DNA of 21,423 bases from JAJYSO01 sp964495935. GTDB lineage: Bacteria; Bacteroidota; Bacteroidia; Flavobacteriales; Flavobacteriaceae. Positions 1-6,674 of the stretch are shown here, piece after piece. Numbering within the stretch: the first letter of the stretch is position 1; every line of letters begins with the position of its first letter. A model generated the notes under the pieces. It ran no database searches. It was not told the origin of the DNA and saw nothing but the letters and a program-made list of their open reading frames with translations. The stretch lies in assembly GCA_964495935.1 (NCBI GenBank), contig CAZBXQ010000055.1, forward strand, positions 1 through 21,423, given 5' to 3'. A program made the position numbers and the translations under genes.

Positions 1-59
1 GACTCCAATAAACCCTGTTGAATATGATCCATTAGAACGTCTCCGAAACTTCAGTCCTT

Positions 60-1556
60 TTATTTATAATCGGGCATTCTTGCATTTTCAAATAAAAGTT
101 CCCTTGATCCTCCTCCATCACTATCCAAATCCAAAATATAAACGGCTTCCTCAGATAATTGGTCATTGGCTGTATTAGAGAAAATAACCTGAGCGTCATT
201 AGGCGAAAACCGAGGGTCATAATCATTGGTTCCTTTCGGTTTTTGACTGGTCTCAGAAAGGTCTGTTGCCCTCCTTTCCTTAAAATCATATAAGAATATT
301 CGAGAATCCAACTGCCGGTATTGATCACTTTGATAACCTGATACATCATAAGTATAGAGCAGTTGATCCCCGGTGATATTCCAATCAATTCCCCCTACCG
401 CTCCAGGCTCGCCTTCAAAAATCGTTTCTATAAAGTTTCCTTTTGAATCCAGAATTCGGATCTTTCCATCATACCCGGACTTATTATGGGTAACGATCGC
501 AATCTTAGTACCGTCATAACTCCAGGCTACTTTGGTAATAAGGCTTCCGTCGTCGGTTTCATACAGGAGATGCTGCCCTGTTCCATCCGCATTCACTTGA
601 TACAATTTCTGAAAACTGGGATACACAAACCGGCTTCCATCCGTATGCCAGGCAAAATCCAATTCATCATCTCTAAATCCATTTAAAGGCACCTGACTCA
701 CTTTATGCCGATTCTCTCCATTTAATGCTGTAGTAACCAAATGCGTTTGCCCGCCGAGAGTTTGTAAAAATGCCAATTTTTGAGCGATATTATTTTTATG
801 CGGCCGCCAACTCGAAGTCTCTGGCTGTGTGACCGGATATGAATCCTCGAGATTAGAAGATCGAATGACAAAATTCCCCTTCTCCTTTTGTACATAATGA
901 TAACGATATTCGGGGTTTTTACGAATTACAAATTGATACGATTCGCTATACACCTCGGGGTTGATACTATCAGAAACGATCACCTGCCAGGAATAAGTAA
1001 CTCCGAAGTTTAAATTCTGTACGGAAAGCGTATCCGTTTTGAGATTTTCAAATTCCTGCGTGGTTTGCGTAGAATTATTCTTTAGAATTACCTTATAGGT
1101 AAGTGGATCGTCATCGGGATCGGAGCTGGACCATTGCAATACAACATCCTTGGGCAAATCGGTGGTACCATCCTGGGGAGCTATCAATTCGGGAGTTTGA
1201 GGGGGGGCATTCAACATTTCATCGGTCACCATTTCAATGGCCAGAGTTACCAACTGCCCATATTCCTGAATCTCAATAGCCTCAAACTCGGTAACGTATC
1301 CCTTTTTCTCTGCTTTAACAGAATATTCTCCAATCGGAATGCTCTCTAAGATTTCAAAATTCCCGTCCTGATCCGAATATACTGTTTCCGTAGAGGGAGC
1401 GGTTGTTATTTTGACATTCTCAAGCGGTTCATTTGTTCTTTCCATGCGTACAGAACCTTTTAGGCTCCCAACTCCTTCGTTATCAATCAAATCTTCACTA
1501 CAGCTGAACCCCAATGTAGTGAGTATCAATAAAAATAATAGTTGCGTTCTTTTCAT
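60..1556 (-). CDS. Curli-locus lipoprotein with carboxypeptidase-regulatory-like, Ig/Fn3-like and TolB-like propeller domains
   Basis: A 498-aa predicted outer-membrane or surface lipoprotein. I chose the ATG at 1556 because it begins a classic lipoprotein signal (MKRTQLLFLLILTTLGFSCS, Cys19 as lipidated residue); the frame stays open for 33 more codons upstream, but these overlap csgG. Residues about 31-110 look like a carboxypeptidase-regulatory-like (CarboxypepD_reg) beta-sandwich (GSVRMERTNEPLENVKI, DGNFEI, GEYSVKAEKKGYVTE). Residues about 118-212 look like an Ig/Fn3-type domain (TPELIAPQDG, SSDPDDDPLTYKV, YSWQVIVSDS). Residues about 215-498 carry WD40/TolB-like propeller blades (NADGTGQHLLYE, AWSYDGTKIAIVT, DPRFSPNDAQVIFSN). 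The start is 2 nt after the csgG stop, so it is almost certainly the last gene of the curli operon. No enzymatic site is visible. I infer a role at the secretion pore or in anchoring fibres; no function is established from the sequence. Confidence 0.88.
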   Translation of the reverse strand: MKRTQLLFLLILTTLGFSCSEDLIDNEGVGSLKGSVRMERTNEPLENVKITTAPSTETVYSDQDGNFEILESIPIGEYSVKAEKKGYVTEFEAIEIQEYGQLVTLAIEMVTDEMLNAPPQTPELIAPQDGTTDLPKDVVLQWSSSDPDDDPLTYKVILKNNSTQTTQEFENLKTDTLSVQNLNFGVTYSWQVIVSDSINPEVYSESYQFVIRKNPEYRYHYVQKEKGNFVIRSSNLEDSYPVTQPETSSWRPHKNNIAQKLAFLQTLGGQTHLVTTALNGENRHKVSQVPLNGFRDDELDFAWHTDGSRFVYPSFQKLYQVNADGTGQHLLYETDDGSLITKVAWSYDGTKIAIVTHNKSGYDGKIRILDSKGNFIETIFEGEPGAVGGIDWNITGDQLLYTYDVSGYQSDQYRQLDSRIFLYDFKERRATDLSETSQKPKGTNDYDPRFSPNDAQVIFSNTANDQLSEEAVYILDLDSDGGGSRELLFENARMPDYK

Positions 1557-1558
1557 GA

Positions 1559-2935
1559 CTACTCGTTTCCTTGGTTGTTTCCTAAATTTATACGAATCCC
1601 CAGCCCCAGCTGTAAAAAATGATCTTTCCTTTTTCCTGAAACCATATCGTCCCATACATCATCAAACCCCACGTGATAATTAACAAATCCGCGAAATCCA
1701 AACGTCGAATTAACCATGTATTCGATCCCGCCCCCAAATTGGAGTTTAAACCGTATTGTTTTATTATCGTCCTTTCTTACGATGGCCCCTCCCCCCCCGG
1801 ATAGAAAAGGCGTAAATTTTTGATAAGGGAGAACCCAATATTCCAAATCCAACTCAGAGGTGTAAAAATCGGATATAAAATATTGGGATTCTCCCATTCG
1901 CTGATATCCAAGAGATAAATCAGCGCCCAAGTATTGTGAAAAAGCATAACCAAAACTTCCTTTTAGCCCCGAATTCCATTTTGTTGCTCGATAGTCTCCC
2001 CTCAATTGATTGTAGGTATAGGAAAACCCCAGTGTCGTTTTCGAACGCACTCCTTCTGCGGTTCTCCCTCTTCCAGCCAACCGTTTACTACTTTCTAAAA
2101 CTTCCGATTGGTGTTGCTGCAAAAGTTTGTCAACGATATCGGGTTGATCTTTCCGAGGAGTCCAAAGTCCATTCTGAATACCTTCTAACACCATTAAATA
2201 CACCGCTTTATTAATGGCCTCGGTAACCGCCATATGAACGGGTTCGTTATTGGTGACTCCAATCTCCGCTTCCATCAATCGATCGGGATCCACATAACGA
2301 AACATACTTGCATTGAGGGATTGGGAGAGTATGGTTTTTGATGTATATACCGTTTTTAATATTTTCCCCGAACTGGTAGAAACCGCTCGTAAATAGACCG
2401 TTATCCGATCCTGTCGGTATTTGGCAGAGCCGCCCACGCCAAAGTAGCGCGCGCCGGCACCTCCGGTAAGAATATTTGTATCATAGGAAATCACCCCTCC
2501 TTCAAACAAGGTTCCGGCAAATAAAAGCGGAGGCAGCTTTTGGGATTCTCCATTTTCACTGTATTCCTGACGTGTCGTTCGAATAATCTGGCGTTCATTT
2601 AATAAATTGCCGATGTTTTCCCGTTCGACCGGAATAAACCAATGACTATCCTCAAGAGATTTAATAAGAATGGAAGTCAGTCCCTGAGGAACTGCCGTAC
2701 TCCAATCGACACTCGTCTCCGAAGCTTTATACTGACCGGTTTGATCCCTGAATTTATAAACTCCGACCACAATTTTTTCCTGCGGTATCGGAAGCTTATC
2801 AAAATCCCTTGCAGTGGCCGTCAATTCCCCGATATAGGATCGATCTTCCACCTTTGCAGGGGGAAGCATATAGATCCCGCAGGCCTGTAAAATAAGAAAA
2901 AGACCTGCATATAAAATACAATACTGTTTTTTCAC
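1559..2935 (-). CDS. csgG: CsgG curli secretion pore lipoprotein with C-terminal beta-barrel-like extension
   Basis: CsgG forms the nonameric outer-membrane pore that exports curlin subunits. This protein has 458 aa, against about 277 in E. coli. It starts at GTG 2935, which gives a lipoprotein signal with LQAC and lipidated Cys19; no in-frame ATG precedes it. Residues about 30-260 match CsgG closely: KIVVGVYKFRDQTGQYK, STAVPQG, DSHWFIPVERENI, LLNERQIIR, GARYFG, TSKTIL, the NEPV motif and a GLW end. Residues about 298-452 are additional: alternating aromatic strands (GFSYTYNQLRGDY, GADLSLGYQRMGESQYF, FGGGIEYM, LQLGLGIRINL) typical of an 8-stranded outer-membrane barrel of the OmpA/OmpW/porin type. 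In the constriction loop, the E. coli Asn55-Phe56 pair aligns with Asp78-Trp79, and there appears to be a one-residue insertion near the Tyr51 position. It lies upstream of the propeller lipoprotein gene by 2 nt. Confidence 0.95.
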   Translation of the reverse strand: MKKQYCILYAGLFLILQACGIYMLPPAKVEDRSYIGELTATARDFDKLPIPQEKIVVGVYKFRDQTGQYKASETSVDWSTAVPQGLTSILIKSLEDSHWFIPVERENIGNLLNERQIIRTTRQEYSENGESQKLPPLLFAGTLFEGGVISYDTNILTGGAGARYFGVGGSAKYRQDRITVYLRAVSTSSGKILKTVYTSKTILSQSLNASMFRYVDPDRLMEAEIGVTNNEPVHMAVTEAINKAVYLMVLEGIQNGLWTPRKDQPDIVDKLLQQHQSEVLESSKRLAGRGRTAEGVRSKTTLGFSYTYNQLRGDYRATKWNSGLKGSFGYAFSQYLGADLSLGYQRMGESQYFISDFYTSELDLEYWVLPYQKFTPFLSGGGGAIVRKDDNKTIRFKLQFGGGIEYMVNSTFGFRGFVNYHVGFDDVWDDMVSGKRKDHFLQLGLGIRINLGNNQGNE

Positions 2936-3271
2936 CTCTTCGTCAATTACTGAAGTTGTTTAAACGCTCTAAAGGGGGCTGTACCCTATAATAAATTAGG
3001 AATTCCCTGCCTACCTGTTTTGCCGTCATCGGGACTCTCTTTTCTCGACCATAGTTACGGCCATGCCCCGCAAAAAGCCTTCACCCGGAACCCTAATCCC
3101 TATTCCAAGCGGGCTGGTAGGTTAAGCCCAATCTCACACGTTTAAATGCCCTCATAGATTTAAATTGTCTTTCTTTATAGAACCAAGAACTTATTTCTTC
3201 TGTACTCTTTTCTGATTCCTTCAGCTTTTTATCGGCTCCTTGTTTAGCCGGAAAAACCATAAAACTCCCTA
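2936..3271. other. 336-bp gap between csgF and csgG
   Basis: This is unusually long for an operon whose other junctions overlap or are under 20 nt. Minus-strand reading holds one plausible small frame (listed separately at 3093-3260). A second frame of 28 codons starts at ATG 3034 and stops at 2948-2950, just before the csgG GTG. Between them the sequence is relatively GC-rich. I see no tRNA, clear terminator or insertion-sequence end. It may be the decayed body of a former gene or a long leader for csgG. Confidence 0.5.
3093..3260 (-). CDS. Possible 55-aa basic small protein between csgF and csgG
   Basis: ATG at 3260 on the minus strand is preceded by a purine-rich GTAGGGAG stretch. The frame encodes 55 residues starting MVFPAKQGADKKLKESEK, with a Lys/Glu-rich N-terminal half and an Arg-rich second half (SMRAFKRVRLGL), and stops at 3093-3095. 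It starts 11 nt after the csgF stop, in the same direction. The frame is also open upstream through csgF, so it could be a decayed fragment rather than a gene. I recognise no family and see no signal peptide or membrane segment. Confidence 0.3.
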   Translation of the reverse strand: MVFPAKQGADKKLKESEKSTEEISSWFYKERQFKSMRAFKRVRLGLTYQPAWNRD

Positions 3272-3685
3272 CTATAAGGCAATCTGCGTAGATTCTCCGG
3301 TTTCTGTGTCGATAATGGTAATCACAGAACCTGATCGGGTTTCGACCACATCAATCACCAACCCGCCTACTTCTGTAGTACCGGTTTCAAGATCGGCCTT
3401 TCCGGATTCGTCTTTTCCAAGCAGATCACCGGTCAACTCACTCAAAATCTGTCGTTTTATCGATTCTGAAAACTGGCTCAGCGGACTCTGGTTCAGCAAT
3501 CCGAAAGAGTTTTCTTCTTTAAACTGATTTTGTGCCTCAGCAGAAGCCATTAATCCCGAGTAATTCAGTGGATTTCCGCCAAAATTGGGATTCACCGGTT
3601 TATACACCATCTGCTGGCCATAAACCATAGAAAAACCCATAAGCATAAAAACCGCGAAGAGAAAAGAGATCAAGTTTATTTTCAT
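3272..3685 (-). CDS. csgF: CsgF curli assembly protein
   Basis: CsgF is the extracellular partner that binds the mouth of CsgG and helps couple export to nucleation on CsgB. The 137-aa length equals that of E. coli CsgF (138). A signal peptide covers about residues 1-23, ending in MVYGQ. The diagnostic CsgG-binding N-terminus follows directly (MVYKPVNPNFGGNPLN, cf. FRNPNFGGNP in E. coli), then the Ala/Gln-rich helix (ASAEAQNQFKEE) and a C-terminal beta region (GGLVIDVVETRSGSVITIID, ETGESTQI). The start ATG at 3685 lies 19 nt after the csgE stop, so the two are cotranscribed. The gene looks intact. Confidence 0.95.
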   Translation of the reverse strand: MKINLISFLFAVFMLMGFSMVYGQQMVYKPVNPNFGGNPLNYSGLMASAEAQNQFKEENSFGLLNQSPLSQFSESIKRQILSELTGDLLGKDESGKADLETGTTEVGGLVIDVVETRSGSVITIIDTETGESTQIAL

Positions 3686-3704
3686 AGTGTAAACAGATTA
3701 AAAA

Positions 3705-4409
3705 TTAATAGCTTAATACGTTGGGATTACTTTGTGCATATTGACTTAATCGACTTAAACTGACAGCAACCTGGTGCTTAATATATTCTTCATTGGGGTT
3801 TCCTAAAAATTCATAAATCGTATTTTGCTGCACATTGACCTGCACTTTACTGGTCAATCCTCGAAACGGAAGCTCCGTAATCGTGATTACAAAATTGAAC
3901 TTATTGGGATATTGATGATACACCGAATAGAAAAGGTCATAAAAATCCCGGCCCATTTTGGTTTTGGATTCGTCAACGACTACTCCCGAAATATTCATCA
4001 AACTTCTCTCCTTTACCACCGAGGCCTGCCGGTTATCAATTTCGACCGAATCTTTCGTAATCAACCGGTTTTCTTCTTCATCCCGTATATAAAGATAGGC
4101 TTTGATGTTTTGTTCTTTTGAAATATTGATTTGTAAACGCGACAACGTCTTGATCTCTCCCGGTTCCAAAGTAAATTTACCGCTTTGGTTGTTAATGGAC
4201 AGATTATTGCCGACATCCGTTTTTTTTACCAGTAACAAATAGTTATAAGAAAGATAAAGCGCACCCCGATTTTGTACCACAGGTTGAATCGAGATCCGGT
4301 CTTCGTTTTGTTCTATCGTAATGGAAGCTTTCACCGAAGACTGTGCTCGGCCGATCCCCATACTCAAGAGGAAAGCCATTCCTATCATGTGGCATAAAGT
4401 CAACCTCAT
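3705..4409 (-). CDS. csgE: CsgE curli chaperone with N-terminal CsgH-like domain
   Basis: CsgE is the periplasmic factor that delivers curlin to the CsgG pore. E. coli CsgE is 129 aa; this protein is 234 aa. After a signal peptide (about 1-23, ending GRAQ), residues about 25-125 form an Ig-like beta domain resembling CsgH/CsgC: KASITIEQNEDRISIQPVVQN, LSYNYLLLVKK, QSGKFTLEPGEIKTLS, IKAYLYIRDEEENRLI. Residues about 138-234 match CsgE: ISGVVVDESKTKMGRDFYDLF, NFVITITELPFRGLTSKV, VNVQQNTIYEFLGNP, and a C-terminal amphipathic helix. The start ATG overlaps the stop of the upstream csgB-like gene by one base (TAATG), a sign of translational coupling. The CsgE assignment is firm. The CsgH assignment is by pattern and fold logic. 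Confidence 0.92.
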   Translation of the reverse strand: MRLTLCHMIGMAFLLSMGIGRAQSSVKASITIEQNEDRISIQPVVQNRGALYLSYNYLLLVKKTDVGNNLSINNQSGKFTLEPGEIKTLSRLQINISKEQNIKAYLYIRDEEENRLITKDSVEIDNRQASVVKERSLMNISGVVVDESKTKMGRDFYDLFYSVYHQYPNKFNFVITITELPFRGLTSKVQVNVQQNTIYEFLGNPNEEYIKHQVAVSLSRLSQYAQSNPNVLSY

Positions 4410-4807
4410 TACCGGTAGTTTCTAATAATGACTCTGCGGTTATCCCCTTTGATAGTCAATGTCGCATTATGCAGGACGGAGTTACTGCCCACAACTTCCA
4501 CATACGAATTCTTGCCTTCAACATTAATTTGCATCCCTGAAGGAATTAAAGAGGATTCGGTAATATAAGTTTGTTGATAGGAGCCGTTTTGACGAAGCAT
4601 AATATTCCCCCCGTAAACGGAGGCAGTATTAAACTCTCCCTGCTGCATAATTTTTATCCCCCGGTTATTAGTTTCGTTTATCGGGACCGCATTATTTATA
4701 TACAAGAGCAGCTCGCTTTCATTTTGCAACTGAATCCCGAGTTTATTCTCCTGGGACCAAACGGTGGCCGTCCCCCAAAAAAATATGGTAAAAAACAGGA
4801 TTCTCAT
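4409..4807 (-). CDS. CsgB-like minor curlin / nucleator
   Basis: A 132-aa secreted protein. I chose ATG 4807, which begins a good signal peptide (MRILFFTIFFWGTATVWSQ); an upstream ATG at 4849 would lie inside the hairpin and adds a poor leader. The mature part has irregular curlin-like units (GIQLQNESELLLYINN, GIKIMQQGEFNTASVYGGN, MLRQNGSYQQTYI, VEGKNSYVEVVGSN, TIKGDNRRVIIRNYR) with conserved Gly, Asn and Gln spacing, far less regular than the CsgA-like protein. The C-terminus is Arg-rich (RRVIIRNYR); in E. coli CsgB the charged last repeat serves in cell attachment and interaction with CsgF. Position between csgA and csgE agrees with the nucleator role. I infer CsgB function; sequence identity to CsgB is low. 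Confidence 0.8.
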   Translation of the reverse strand: MRILFFTIFFWGTATVWSQENKLGIQLQNESELLLYINNAVPINETNNRGIKIMQQGEFNTASVYGGNIMLRQNGSYQQTYITESSLIPSGMQINVEGKNSYVEVVGSNSVLHNATLTIKGDNRRVIIRNYR

Positions 4808-4821
4808 GATCTCGTAGTTAA

Positions 4822-4870
4822 GAAAAAGTACTGTCCTATAATTGATCATAGGTTATTATAGGACAGTACT
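4822..4870 (-). terminator. Strong hairpin with T-run between csgA-like and csgB-like genes
   Basis: Perfect 15-bp inverted repeat: AGTACTGTCCTATAA at 4827-4841 and its exact complement at 4856-4870, with a 14-nt loop. On the transcribed minus strand the stem is followed by TTTTTC. It therefore fits an intrinsic terminator or attenuator. It sits 73 nt after the csgA-like stop and 20 nt before the csgB-like start, so it could limit readthrough into the assembly genes or protect the curlin mRNA 3' end. Confidence 0.75.
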
Positions 4871-4943
4871 ACCTCGGTCATTGGCTATTGGCGGTCTTCC
4901 CTTTTCAATAATCTATTATGAAATAAGAAGGAAGATCTGTCAA

Positions 4944-6068
4944 TTACCACCCGATTTGAGTAGTAGAAATCCAGTTTCCGGAACCGATCTGAACACCGAA
5001 GTGGTTATTGGCTGTTCCAAACTGGCCAATATTAGCTCCGTTACCATTTCCAAATTGTAGGGTATTATTTACATTATGCATTCCCCATTGGTTGGCCACA
5101 GCACCATTTCCGTTACCAAGTTGAGCCTGATTGTTTAGGTTTTCAAAACCCGTCTGATTCGCCTCGGCATAATTGTTTCCGCCATCTTGAAACTGGTTAT
5201 TGTCGTTTCTGATTCCGAATTGACTGGCAGCGGCGTTATTACCCCAGCCCAACTGTAACTGAAGATTATCGTTGGAAGTTCCATTTTGACTGGCCACAGC
5301 GTTGTTGTTATTTCCAGTTTGGACTTGGTTATTGGTATTTGTAGTTCCATTTTGGGTTGCTCCCGCATAATTTCCATTTCCATCCTGCTGTTGGTCAGAT
5401 TCATTAGCAGTTCCATCTTGGTTGGCATTGGCATTATTCCAATTTCCTTGCTGGTTTTGCATGGAATTATTACTCGTTCCGCTTTGCGTAGCAACGGCAT
5501 TATTACCGATACCTTCTTGCACTTGGTAAGCCGCATTGAACGAACCATCCTGGTTGGTTTCTCCATAATTTAAAGCACCATTTTGATACTGATCGGAATA
5601 ATTCAGAAATCCTTCCTGACTGGCCACAGCGGAATTGGCAATACCTTCTTGCACCTGGTAAGCCGCATTGAACAGACCATCTTGGTTGGTTTCGCCATAA
5701 TTAAAAGCACCATTTTGATACTGGTCGGAATAATTTCTAAATCTTTCTTGGTTGGCTTCTGCTCCATTGTTAAATCCAGTTTGAAGCTGCAATGAATTGT
5801 TCTCGGTTCCAATTTGGTTGACTTCCGCATAGTTATTAGCACCATTTTGTATTTCTACGGCGACATTGGAGGTTCCAATCTGGGAAATGTTAGTCCAGTT
5901 ATTGTGCCAGGTTTGGTAGGAACTGTTGAAGTTGGTCGTTCCCACTTGAAGCACTTCAGCACCATTTTCCGACCCTTGTTGGAGGTTGAAATTCTGATTT
6001 GCCTGAGCAAACACTCCCGTGACTGCCAAGGCAAACACTACATTCATGATTAGTCTTAACTTTTTCAT
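4944..6068 (-). CDS. Large CsgA-like major curlin with fifteen 22-residue repeats
   Basis: Major amyloid fibre subunit of the curli type, 374 aa against about 151 in E. coli CsgA. I chose ATG 6068 because it opens the signal peptide MKKLRLIMNVVFALAVTGVFA, followed by a 19-residue segment like the CsgA N-terminal export signal (N22-type). Residues 41-370 are fifteen consecutive units of 22 residues, each made of two 11-residue halves of the form QxGxxNxxxxx (for example QIGTSNVAVEI then QNGANNYAEVN). The protein ends in the start of another unit, QIGW. Each half is expected to be one strand of a beta-solenoid, giving about 30 strands. The mature chain is rich in Asn, Gln, Gly and Ala with no Cys. 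It is first in the operon and followed by the hairpin at 4822-4870. Gene symbol csgA would be reasonable, but orthology cannot be proven from low-complexity repeats. Confidence 0.93.
   Translation of the reverse strand: MKKLRLIMNVVFALAVTGVFAQANQNFNLQQGSENGAEVLQVGTTNFNSSYQTWHNNWTNISQIGTSNVAVEIQNGANNYAEVNQIGTENNSLQLQTGFNNGAEANQERFRNYSDQYQNGAFNYGETNQDGLFNAAYQVQEGIANSAVASQEGFLNYSDQYQNGALNYGETNQDGSFNAAYQVQEGIGNNAVATQSGTSNNSMQNQQGNWNNANANQDGTANESDQQQDGNGNYAGATQNGTTNTNNQVQTGNNNNAVASQNGTSNDNLQLQLGWGNNAAASQFGIRNDNNQFQDGGNNYAEANQTGFENLNNQAQLGNGNGAVANQWGMHNVNNTLQFGNGNGANIGQFGTANNHFGVQIGSGNWISTTQIGW
4959..5948 (-). repeat. Fifteen 66-bp curlin coding repeats
   Basis: Residues 41-370 of the CsgA-like protein. 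Every unit begins with Gln and has invariant spacing Q-x-G-x-x-N, then 11 residues later Q-x-G-x-x-N again. The exceptions are few: unit 1 replaces the second Gly by Trp, and unit 4 has Arg instead of the first Gly (QERFRN). Unit length is exactly 22 residues with no indels across all fifteen. Confidence 0.93.
5487..5750 (-). repeat. Recent 132-bp tandem duplication inside the curlin gene
   Basis: Units 4-5 (5619-5750) and units 6-7 (5487-5618) are near-identical 44-residue blocks: both contain NYSDQYQNGA, NYGETNQDG and FNAAYQVQEGI, whereas other units differ widely. This indicates a two-unit duplication more recent than the rest of the array. The copies differ at a few residues, including Arg versus Gly at the third position. 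Confidence 0.9.
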
Positions 6069-6098
6069 AGCATAAAGATTTATTGGGTTTATATTCCT

Positions 6099-6106
6099 CA
6101 AATGTA
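6099..6106 (-). promoter_or_regulatory. -7 box of curli operon promoter
   Basis: On the minus strand TACATTTG matches the Bacteroidota primary-sigma -7 consensus TAnnTTTG exactly, 30 nt before the csgA-like ATG. No good TTG is present 19-21 nt upstream, as expected for a promoter that needs an activator such as the divergent regulator. Inference from motif only. Confidence 0.45.
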
Positions 6107-6618
6107 AATACTTAATCCCCTCCTGTCATCAGTACTTTTAGTGAAATCCAAAAAATACCTGAAAATTGGTATTCATTTGTTAATATGAGTTTCGAAATTG
6201 TTTAGCTATCTGCTATAGTCTGCCTAACCCTGTTTTTCGGGCGAGCATCAAACCCTCCATGGAGGTCATTTTTAGAGCGCAATAATTAGGATTCCGTGCA
6301 AATTTTGCTGTACGGAATATGATTTTCTGAAATTAAAAGCCCCTCAGTAGGTGTCTCAAAAGTTCATCACGATTTCGATTATTCCCCCATAACGGGGCCA
6401 GAACAGCGGGTCTGCTTCCCAACAACTCTCCTCTTGAAGATTCAATAAATTTCGGTCTTATTCAAATTTTATAAAATTATCTTATAATTATAACGTAAAT
6501 CTTAATATAAAGATTAACTTTACACCGCTGGGCACGTTCAAAAACAAGAAGTAGAACAAAAACGAATTTCTAATTCTTTTAAAAGAGGAATAAGGTGGAA
6601 CGGTCTGCAAGAAAAAAA
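6107..6618. other. Divergent intergenic region between csgA-like gene and regulator
   Basis: About 510 bp with no convincing gene. It contains a perfect 12-bp palindrome CCTCCATGGAGG at 6254-6265, an imperfect hairpin at 6291-6318 (ATTCCGTGCAAA paired with TTTGC-TGT-ACGGAAT), a short C4/G4 stem near 6384-6397, and a very AT-rich block at about 6460-6525 just before the regulator. The palindromes are candidate operator sites for the curli regulator. I found no full TTG/TAnnTTTG promoter towards the regulator; TAACTTTA at 6515-6522 is the nearest -7 match. Confidence 0.5.
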
Positions 6619-6674
6619 ATGGGGACGGTCATTCTGATGGTCGTCCGCCCCTACTACGTAATGGTCTAAAAGGA

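Noticed and set aside
45..56. CTCCGAAACTT near the window start matching inverted AAGTTTCGGAG at 21344-21354, as possible ends of one mobile element
   Set aside because: Only 11 bp match with no extension on either side, no transposase or target duplication is present, and both lie in or next to different coding contexts.
32..388. 118-aa minus-strand frame at the window start
   Set aside because: It lies inside the propeller lipoprotein in another frame and shows no domain pattern.
4944..6068. Regular ~66-bp periodicity that could suggest a CRISPR or satellite array, and long open frames on other frames (such as 5286-5573 on plus, 5135-5566 on minus)
   Set aside because: The period is an exact multiple of three, units vary at synonymous and variable residues, and one frame gives a signal peptide plus perfect QxGxxN spacing. 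The other frames are by-products of the repeats.
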